A stretch of 24,629 nucleotides of DNA from an uncultured Faecalibacterium sp. (lineage in GTDB: Bacteria > Bacillota > Clostridia > Oscillospirales > Ruminococcaceae), in assembly GCA_934513205.1 (NCBI GenBank), contig CAKSWU010000025.1:1-24629 (forward strand). Reading direction: 5' to 3'. This document shows positions 8,446-13,904 of this stretch, piece after piece (within the stretch, counting starts at the first letter, position 1; every line of letters begins with the position of its first letter). The notes under the pieces were generated by a model. It was given only the letters and a program-made list of their open reading frames with translations, did not search any database and was not told the DNA's origin. The position numbers and the translations under genes are program-made.

Positions 8446-8737
8446 TAAAATTATACTCCGTAAGGGGACGGAAACATTGTGGGACTGAAGAAGTTTCACT
8501 TGTTGTTGCTGTTGCGATTTAGCCCCGTCAGGGGACGGAAACTAGCTGTTGAGAAATGCCATCATAACCAGCGCACTGGCTTGTAATTTATCCCCGTAAG
8601 GGGACGAAAACTTTGCGCCCTGCCCGCTGCCCATGATGCTGTCCTATTGCAATTTATCCCCGCAAGGGGACGAAAGCTCCATAACTGGATATTTAGGCGT
8701 TGTCATTCGGATGCAATCCCCGCAAGGGGACAACAAA
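8445..8737 (+). CRISPR. CRISPR array 1, five repeats, degenerate ends
   Basis: Repeats of 31 nt lie at 8445-8475, 8512-8542, 8581-8611 and 8647-8677, with a decayed copy from about 8707. Spacers are 36, 38, 35 and about 29 nt. The best copies start TTGYAATTTAT, carry a CCCC-GTAA-GGGG hairpin and end ACGAAAAC or ACGGAAAC, which would be the 8-nt 5' handle of type III crRNAs. The first and last copies are the most divergent. An extended -10 (TGGTATAGT, 8438-8446) just upstream could drive plus-strand transcription; TTGACT at 8425 is too close to be its -35. The handle differs at one base from that of arrays 2-4. Confidence 0.85.
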
Positions 8738-8786
8738 GCACCTCTGCCACTGGCGTTTGCCAGCAGCGGAGGTGCTTTGCTTTTTC
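8735..8786 (+). terminator. Terminator after CRISPR array 1
   Basis: AAAGCACCTC (8735-8744) pairs with GAGGTGCTTT (8769-8778), and an inner CTGGC-GTTT-GCCAG stem extends the hairpin. TTTTTC follows at 8781. It would end plus-strand transcription of array 1 before the convergent csx1-like gene. Confidence 0.8.
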
Positions 8787-8798
8787 TTATATTCTACT

Positions 8799-10244
8799 TT
8801 ACAGGTTGGGAGCTGCGCCTGCCGGAATCGTCTTTGTAACAGGTAGCGCCTTGACGCCTTCCGGAACATCCGGCTTCATGGGGCGGATCTCCTGCAGATA
8901 GTCAGCCACATCCTGCAGGGTCTGCTCAATATGGGCCGTGTCCAGCGGAAGAATACGGTCGCTTTGCAGACCAAAAGCCGTATCACTGGCATGGTTGATC
9001 TGGTTGCGGTACTGCATCACGCGCTGGTAGAACAGCGCCGCATCCTCGATCTGCCACCGGACATCCGGGTCGATCACCAACTGACCGGAAGCGAGAATCG
9101 TATCCATATAGGCGTGCATTTCTTTCGAATTTGCCACGCCAAACAACATATTGCCATCTGCATCGTCCTTGCTGTGGGTCAGGCGCAGATCCGTTGTATA
9201 GGGATACTCCTTTTGCATCAAAGTCAGGCGGCAGAAATGGAAGTGGAACAGCGGATATACCCACGCCTTGCCCTTATTCCGATTCTGTGCCGCCAGATAT
9301 GCCCAGCCAGTTTCTGTAGGCTGCACAAAAAGATGACGGCAGACATAGGCCGGCATCTGCTCGCACAGCAATGTCAGCGCCTGCTGATACATGCTGTGTT
9401 CTGCGCACCAGCTTACCAGCGCAGGAAGATTGTTTTTGGGGGAAGCCAGCAGACCTTCAAATTCTGTGCGGAAGCGGTCATTCAGCAGGTGGAAGAACAA
9501 GCTGGTCAGATTTTTGCTCTCCTTGGGCGGTGCCTGCAGTGCCTGTGCGATCTGGCTCAGGTCTTCATTCAGCGCCTGCACCCGGCACAGCGCCAGATCA
9601 TCCGAGAACTGGTTGATGCGGGCCAGCAGGGTATGCAGAGCCGGGTCGCTCTCGCCCTCGCTCCACAGGTAGCCTTTCAGCTTCTGTGCAGTGCCGGTGG
9701 AAAAGAACTCGTCCATCGCCGTGATGAGGTCGAACAGGCTGTACAGCTGACTGCTGTCATGGATGCGGGAAGTGCCATCCGGAAGCAGTTCGGAGTAGAT
9801 CACCCTGCGGGTCTCCACACCGCGCAGGTCACGCATACAGCGAGCTGCTGTTACCAGAAGCATCGCCGTGTCCCGCATGCCGCCGGAAAGATCAATGGAG
9901 AGGGTATTTTCCGCTTCAATTTTTCCCAGCAGCAGAGAGACAGCCCGGAACTGCGCCTTATCGTCCATGCTGTCCGGCACCGGGATCACCACAAGCCGCT
10001 CTGCCGGAATGCCCGCCGAAGGCAGGAATACATCCCGGAAATATTCCACGGTGGTGCAGGTTTTCCCGTCCGGCAGATGCACGGTAGGGCTGGAGCGCAC
10101 CAGCTCACTGCACAGTGCCAGAATACAGTCCGGACCTTCCTTGTGCTTTTTCAGCTCCAAAACCGCCGCTTCGTTGGTCTGGGTATGAATGTTCGGATTT
10201 TTGCCGAAGGGGCTCATATATAAAAGCAATACATTGCGTTCCAT
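8799..10244 (-). CDS. csx1: CARF-HEPN ribonuclease, Csx1/Csm6 type (TM1812-like)
   Basis: 481 residues. The N-terminal ~180 residues form a CARF-like Rossmann domain: hydrophobic strand RNVLLLYMSPFG, then LSIDLSGGMRDTAMLLV (about 115-131), the ligand-loop motif typical of TM1812/Csx1 proteins. A helical middle follows. At the C-terminus, YRNQINHA gives the HEPN motif Rx4H with R413 and H418. Known relatives are RNases switched on when cyclic oligoadenylate from Cas10 binds CARF. Its ribosome site GAGGAGG lies inside the end of the upstream sigma-like gene, with 1 nt between stop and ATG, so translation is coupled. It is the third gene of a minus-strand operon. Which cOA (cA4 or cA6) is sensed cannot be told from sequence alone. 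Confidence 0.88.
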   Translation of the reverse strand: MERNVLLLYMSPFGKNPNIHTQTNEAAVLELKKHKEGPDCILALCSELVRSSPTVHLPDGKTCTTVEYFRDVFLPSAGIPAERLVVIPVPDSMDDKAQFRAVSLLLGKIEAENTLSIDLSGGMRDTAMLLVTAARCMRDLRGVETRRVIYSELLPDGTSRIHDSSQLYSLFDLITAMDEFFSTGTAQKLKGYLWSEGESDPALHTLLARINQFSDDLALCRVQALNEDLSQIAQALQAPPKESKNLTSLFFHLLNDRFRTEFEGLLASPKNNLPALVSWCAEHSMYQQALTLLCEQMPAYVCRHLFVQPTETGWAYLAAQNRNKGKAWVYPLFHFHFCRLTLMQKEYPYTTDLRLTHSKDDADGNMLFGVANSKEMHAYMDTILASGQLVIDPDVRWQIEDAALFYQRVMQYRNQINHASDTAFGLQSDRILPLDTAHIEQTLQDVADYLQEIRPMKPDVPEGVKALPVTKTIPAGAAPNL

Positions 10245-10245
10245 C

Positions 10246-11259
10246 TTATACCTCCTCCTGTTCCACTTTCATCTGCATCAGTCTCTGCTGCCATGTTTTG
10301 CGTCGCTGCGATACAGCCGCCTTGCTCACGCCGAGAAACTCCGCCACGGTCTTATCCTGCGCCGGGTTGCGCCTCGGCTCCAGCAGCGTATGGACGGCAG
10401 CGCATTCCAGCGCTTTGGGTGCATAGGGCGGCTGAACCGTAAACTCCACATACCGATGCAGCAGCAGGATATCCCACAGGCAGTTGTCCTGTTCCAGCGG
10501 GCGTAGGTCATCGCAGTTTGCCAGCCGCGCGGGCGCATCCTCTGCCGGGTCCAGCGCGTCATTGTTGCGCAGAAAGCCCATCAGCACGCTGCTCCACAAC
10601 GGGCCAGATGTCTTACCGTATTTTTCCTTCTGCTGTAGGTTCATCAGCCCTATGCCGCGGTGCAGCCATGCCAGCATTTCCCGGCTCTGCTCCACCTGCT
10701 CTTCCACGCTTTTTTCTTGGGAGGCCACCCGGTCACCCAACGCCGAATCCTCTCCGCCAGTGTCGTCCAGACTGAGTACCGACTGCTTATTGCGCAGTGC
10801 TTCCCGCAGGGTCTTTACACCCACCCCGACAATATCGGCGATCACCTGTTCTTTTTCCGGGTCACGACAGAGCATACTCTCTGTAATTCCGTTCTTTTCC
10901 ATGTACTCCAGCGCTTTTTTGATCTTGCGGTTCGTTTCGCGTCCGAAACCCATCACAGCCATTTCTTCCTGTTGCTGGTCGTGTGCCTGTGCATGACGGA
11001 CAGCGGTGCGCAGATACATACTGAAGGTCTGCCCGGGTTTCGGTTCCCAAAGATCAAACGCATCCAGAAACGCCTTGCAGAAATCCGCGCTGTTCCATGC
11101 CTCCTCTCCCCTTCCGGGAGCCTGTGTGGTCAGAAAGCATTCCGCCCAGAAAGTGCGGAACCGTTCATCATTGGCATCGTGCAGCTTTTTGCGCTGTTCC
11201 GGCGGCAGCTGCAGCAGCGGCGAAGCGTCAATGTCCGCCCATGTTTTCACATCATTCAT
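10246..11259 (-). CDS. Divergent sigma-70-like protein within a CARF operon
   Basis: 337 residues. Residues about 30-90 resemble sigma region 2 (FCKAFLDAFDLWEPKPGQTFSMYLRTAVRH, compare the FD...G..F.TY..W pattern). Residues 139-180 look like a region 3 helix followed by SLDDTGGEDSALGDRVAS, as in sigma factors between regions 3 and 4. A C-terminal HTH, KTVAEFLGVSKAAVSQRRKTWQQRL (303-327), sits at the place of region 4.2. The middle, 195-295, is unusual. It could act as a sigma factor or as another DNA-binding regulator derived from one. GGGAGGA lies 10 nt before the ATG. It is flanked by CARF genes 6 nt upstream and 1 nt downstream. Known precedents for CRISPR-linked sigma factors are CalpS and CASP-sigma; this gene's neighbours are different. 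Confidence 0.75.
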   Translation of the reverse strand: MNDVKTWADIDASPLLQLPPEQRKKLHDANDERFRTFWAECFLTTQAPGRGEEAWNSADFCKAFLDAFDLWEPKPGQTFSMYLRTAVRHAQAHDQQQEEMAVMGFGRETNRKIKKALEYMEKNGITESMLCRDPEKEQVIADIVGVGVKTLREALRNKQSVLSLDDTGGEDSALGDRVASQEKSVEEQVEQSREMLAWLHRGIGLMNLQQKEKYGKTSGPLWSSVLMGFLRNNDALDPAEDAPARLANCDDLRPLEQDNCLWDILLLHRYVEFTVQPPYAPKALECAAVHTLLEPRRNPAQDKTVAEFLGVSKAAVSQRRKTWQQRLMQMKVEQEEV

Positions 11260-11265
11260 CGCTGC

Positions 11266-11874
11266 TCAGTCCTCCCGGTGCTCGTTCATCCAAATCAGCT
11301 GATGGAACACTTGTTCGGCGGTCTTGCTGTCCCGCATGGTACCTACCAGCCCGGCAAGCTGATACAGTGCTGCCATATCGTAAAGACGCGCGCTGAGCAC
11401 CCGCCCGTTTTCCCGCTTGACCTCACCATAATACACACCGCCTACTTCCAGCTCCGTATGGGTAGCTTCAGCGCAGGTCAATGCCGTCAGCGTGACCACC
11501 GGGATGCTCTTGGATCCGTAGGTGATGCAGGCATACACCCGGGTGACCTGCGGCAGGGCATCCACCAGATCCCGGCACAGGCCGATCAGTGTTTCCGGGT
11601 GCTGATCCTCCGGCAGGTCGATCTGCCGCACCTGATGTTCCGCAATGCCCAGCTGTGCCAGCTCTTCCAGCAGGCGCTGATAATTGCGGGCGGTGTCGGC
11701 ATTTTCCTGCCGGATGGCCAGCAGCTGCACCGTGTCCCCGGGTTCAAGGGTATCCCGCATCACCTGCACGATGGGAAAACAGGTAGCCGTGGGCGGGGCT
11801 GCATAATCCCGCTGGTACAGCATGGGGTCCAGCTTTCCCTGCAAAGGTACGGTGGTGATATAAGTCTTTAGCAC
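11266..11874 (-). CDS. CARF-only protein, 202 aa
   Basis: The start is the GTG at 11874, with AAGGAG 9-10 nt upstream; an upstream ATG at 11949 would cover the promoter and is rejected. The protein starts MLKTYITTVPLQ, has strands and helices of a Rossmann fold, and carries the CARF loop ITYGSKSIPVV at 117-127, equivalent to the IDLSGGMRDTA loop of the csx1 product. It ends just after LYDMAALYQLAGLV, where the csx1 product continues into its HEPN region, so no effector domain is present. CARF-only proteins are known as ring nucleases (Crn1) or as regulators. As first gene of an operon with a sigma-like gene it may be a cOA sensor controlling that protein, or an off switch. Confidence 0.75.
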   Translation of the reverse strand: MLKTYITTVPLQGKLDPMLYQRDYAAPPTATCFPIVQVMRDTLEPGDTVQLLAIRQENADTARNYQRLLEELAQLGIAEHQVRQIDLPEDQHPETLIGLCRDLVDALPQVTRVYACITYGSKSIPVVTLTALTCAEATHTELEVGGVYYGEVKRENGRVLSARLYDMAALYQLAGLVGTMRDSKTAEQVFHQLIWMNEHRED

Positions 11875-11910
11875 AGGGCAACACTCCTTTTTATAAGATC
11901 CATTATCTGC

Positions 11911-11939
11911 ATCATACCATGAAACTGCCCCGCGCACAA
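11911..11939 (-). promoter_or_regulatory. Promoter of the CARF-sigma-csx1 operon
   Basis: On the minus strand, TTGTGC (11939-11934) and TATGAT (11916-11911) are separated by 17 nt. A TG one base before the -10 makes it an extended -10. The start codon lies about 37 nt downstream. It is divergent from the array 2 leader, which begins about 50 nt away. Confidence 0.65.
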
Positions 11940-11989
11940 GGCAGGCCAAACGAATTTATGTCCGTTCTTTTCAGCACAAAAGCACATTA

Positions 11990-12058
11990 TTGTAATAAAG
12001 TAAATATTTTCTAGCCATCCGGCTCTTCAGTTTTGCGGTGTTTTGTGATATATTTAGG
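11990..12058 (+). promoter_or_regulatory. CRISPR leader of array 2
   Basis: This 69-nt AT-rich stretch aligns without gaps to 12762-12830 in front of array 3, with 53 of 69 positions identical by hand count. The best conserved part is TGTGATATATTTAG next to the first repeat. Conserved AT-rich DNA directly before a CRISPR array is the definition of a leader, which carries the promoter and spacer-integration signals. The -10 candidate is within GATATATTT. Confidence 0.75.
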
Positions 12059-12145
12059 GTACGATCCCCGTAAGGGGGCGAAAACCTGTAATCGCCGCTG
12101 GAACCTGCCGTGCTGTAAGTACAATCCCCGCAAGGGGGCAAACCA
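12059..12145 (+). CRISPR. CRISPR array 2, two repeats and one spacer
   Basis: Repeats at 12059-12085 and 12119-12145 enclose one 33-nt spacer. The first repeat matches array 3 (GTACGATCCCC start, GGGGGCGAAAAC end). The second has decayed (GGGGGCAAACC), as terminal repeats usually do. It lies on the same strand as the leader at 11990-12058. Confidence 0.85.
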
Positions 12146-12312
12146 AAACAAGACAGGGGAGATGATGTCATTCTATGTACACGCTTTTCATGTGTCTCGT
12201 TGCGTTGGGTGTAATGAGCATTATTTTTAAGAAAAAGTAATTTCAAGTTTCTTGCTTAACTATCCGCATTCCATGGGCTTTTTCTCTTTGCAATGTCAAG
12301 GAGGAATGCCCT

Positions 12313-12681
12313 ATGTTCATCAACTTTACCAATCATCCTTCTGCCCTGTGGAGTGCCGAGCAAACGGCTGCGGCACAGGTCTACGGCAAGGTGATCGACC
12401 TTGCCTTTCCTGCCATTGACCCTGCCACCAACGAGGCCGTGCTGGACTCCCTTGCCACGGTATATGCCGACCACATCCTGCACCTTAGCCCGGATGCCGT
12501 GCTCTGTCAGGGCGAGTGCACCTTTGTGTACCGGGTGGTTCAGCGTCTGGAAGCCGCAGGCATCCCCACGCTGGCCGCCTGCTCCCGCCGCAAGAGTCAG
12601 GAGACCACCTACCCGGACGGCAGCACCCTGAAGCGCAGCATCTTCGCCTTTGCAGGCTTCCGCCGCTATGGCTCGCCCTGA
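12313..12681 (+). CDS. Csx20-like small CRISPR accessory protein
   Basis: 122 residues starting MFINFTNHPS, with a perfect AAGGAGG about 8 nt before the ATG. Visible features are NH at 7-8, EQ with a following Ala-rich helix (16-22), DAVLCQGE at 61-68, a hydrophobic helix, LAACSRR with R92/R93, E97 and an FRRY end (116-119). The order NH...EQ...A, vLxQGE, R...E and FRxY recalls the Csx20 family of type III accessory proteins, some of which I remember as ring nucleases degrading cyclic oligoadenylate. No profile search was possible. It sits between arrays 2 and 3, in the direction of the csm operon. If not Csx20 it is an unnamed CRISPR-associated family. Confidence 0.6.
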   Translation: MFINFTNHPSALWSAEQTAAAQVYGKVIDLAFPAIDPATNEAVLDSLATVYADHILHLSPDAVLCQGECTFVYRVVQRLEAAGIPTLAACSRRKSQETTYPDGSTLKRSIFAFAGFRRYGSP

Positions 12682-12761
12682 AAGAGGGTTTTCTTTCTAT
12701 CCTCCACGGCACAATTATGATTCAGGATTTATCGTTGTCCTTTTCGCGCGGATTCACTTTA

Positions 12762-12830
12762 TTTTAATAAAGCGAGTATTTTTCAGGCATTCAGCTCTTC
12801 CATTTTACGATATTCTGTGATATATTTAGT
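12762..12830 (+). promoter_or_regulatory. CRISPR leader of array 3
   Basis: This is the second copy of the 69-nt leader described at 11990-12058, ending TGTGATATATTTAGT directly before the first repeat. It begins about 80 nt after the stop of the Csx20-like gene. The intervening 12682-12761 shows no gene and only a weak hairpin. Confidence 0.75.
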
Positions 12831-13335
12831 GTACGATCCCCGTAAGGGGGCGAAAACAAAACCTCCACGCCATATAGGCTATATTGTGTGGTACGATCCC
12901 CGTAAGGGGGCGAAAACTTATCGGCATAGTGCCACGTGTCTAGCGTACCTGTACCATCCCCGTAAGGGGGCGAAAACGGTAACCCAGCGTTTAAAACGTT
13001 TAGCAGAATCGTACCATCCCCGTAAGGGGGCGAAAACCAAATTCCACCTTGCGTCCGAGATACTTTTCCGGTACCATCCCCGTAAGGGGGCGAAAACGGA
13101 ACGTAAACAGTCAATGTTGCGGTTTGGAACGTACCATCCCCGTAAGGGGGCGAAAACCACAATGGAATCATCATCGGTTTCGTATTTGTCTGGTACCATC
13201 CCCGTAAGGGGGCGAAAACCAGAGTAGCCAGTTCAGTCAGTTTTACGTTCTTGTACCATCCCCGCAAGGGGGCGATAACTATACAACGCTGAACCGCTTG
13301 TATGTGGTCTTGCTGATTGCAACTTATCCCCGCAA
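12831..13335 (+). CRISPR. CRISPR array 3, eight repeats plus one truncated
   Basis: 27-nt repeats start at 12831, 12891, 12951, 13011, 13071, 13131, 13193 and 13253. They begin GTACCATCCCC (GTACGATCCCC in the first two) and end GGGGGCGAAAAC. Spacers are 33 nt, except one of 35. A ninth, different repeat (TTGCAACTTATCCCCGCAA, 13317-13335) follows a 37-nt spacer and is cut by the MITE-like element. Conserved repeats near the leader and decay to the right (GATAAC in repeat 8) give plus-strand polarity. The CCCC-GTAA-GGGG hairpin fits Cas6 cleavage with an 8-nt GCGAAAAC handle. Confidence 0.95.
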
Positions 13336-13458
13336 AACCCTCTCAGGCGCTGCGCGCCAGCTCTCCCGAGGGGAGAGCTTTTCCAGCTGCCACTTACCTT
13401 GTACTAAGCTCCCCCTTTCGGGGGAGCTGGCACGGCGTAAGCCGTGACTGAGAGGGTT
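13336..13458. mobile_element. 123-bp MITE-like element inside a CRISPR repeat
   Basis: Terminal inverted repeats AACCCTCTCAG (13336-13346) and CTGAGAGGGTT (13448-13458) match perfectly. Inside are palindromes such as AGCTCTCCCGAGGGGAGAGCT and AGCTCCCCCTTTCGGGGGAGCT and a GGC/GCC-rich arm near the right end. There is no coding capacity. The flanks ATCCCCGCAA (13326-13335) and ATCCCCGTAA (13459-13468) match in nine of ten positions, compatible with a target duplication. Elements with these ends are, from memory, common in Faecalibacterium-type genomes. Confidence 0.8.
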
Positions 13459-13669
13459 ATCCCCGTAAGGGGGCGAGAACTTGCAGAACAGGATATTGTT
13501 GGCAGTGATATCAGTACTATCCCCGTAAGGGGGCGAAAACATCTTCTTGTAGGCCGTCAGCTTGCCGGATTCAGTACCATCCCCGTAAGGGGACTATTAC
13601 ACAGTACAATCGTGCTCAAGGTACATTTTGAATTGCATTGCAGCTTATCCCCGCAAGGGGGCAAAAAAC
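13459..13669 (+). CRISPR. CRISPR array 4, right of the MITE-like element
   Basis: The 5'-truncated repeat at 13459-13480 is followed by 13514-13540, a decayed copy at 13574-13600 (GGGGACTATTAC end), and a TTGCAGCTTAT-type terminal repeat at 13638-13669. Spacers are 33, 33 and 37 nt. There is no leader of its own; it could be transcribed from the array 3 leader if the MITE-like hairpins allow passage. Confidence 0.85.
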
Positions 13670-13700
13670 TCCGCATCTTTTTTGATGCGGAGTTTTTCTT
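13663..13700 (+). terminator. Terminator at the end of the CRISPR arrays
   Basis: AAAACTCCGCATC pairs with GATGCGGAGTTTT across a six-T loop, followed by TTTC. It overlaps the last bases of the terminal repeat and separates the arrays from the cas10 promoter. The flanking A-run also allows function on the minus strand. Confidence 0.85.
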
Positions 13701-13784
13701 TTACAAACCTTAACTTCTTGTTTTCCGTGGGCTGTCCCTCTATGAACGGAACGATTGCTGCTGTGATATTTTCTCTGCTGCGGC

Positions 13785-13870
13785 TTTTGCATGGCGACAA
13801 AATGTGCTATAATAAAGCCAATTCCAAGCATCTCTTACAAAATTGACAAATACACTTTCCGTTTATTGTG
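13785..13870 (+). promoter_or_regulatory. Tandem promoter candidates of the csm operon
   Basis: P1: TTTTGC (13785-13790), 17 nt, TATAAT (13808-13813) with TG one base before the -10. P2: TTGACA (13843-13848), 16 nt, TATTGT (13865-13870). TTGTG (13866-13870) and CACAA (13880-13884) form an inverted repeat around CAATTGTTC between P2 and the cas10 ribosome site, a possible operator. The leader DNA from 13701 to here holds no gene. Confidence 0.6.
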
Positions 13871-13904
13871 CAATTGTTCCACAATCCGTAAAGGAGATGG
13901 TATT

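Noticed and set aside
8799..10244. Calling the CARF-HEPN protein Csm6 with a defined cA6 ligand
   Set aside because: The TM1812-like CARF loop and HEPN motif are visible, but ligand size cannot be read from sequence, so a Csx1/Csm6-type name is safer.
8931..11871. Plus-strand open frames of 430 and 403 codons opposite the CARF operon
   Set aside because: The minus strand shows coupled genes with ribosome sites, CARF, HEPN and HTH motifs. The plus-strand frames have compositions typical of antisense reading.
11875..11949. ATG at 11949 as start of the CARF-only protein
   Set aside because: The added 25 residues would cover the promoter, and the GTG at 11874 has a well-placed AAGGAG.
12791..13267. 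Long open frames on both strands across array 3 with a repeated FSPPYGDGT-like unit
   Set aside because: The 60-nt repeat-spacer period equals 20 codons, so an open frame persists through the CRISPR array. It is not a protein gene.
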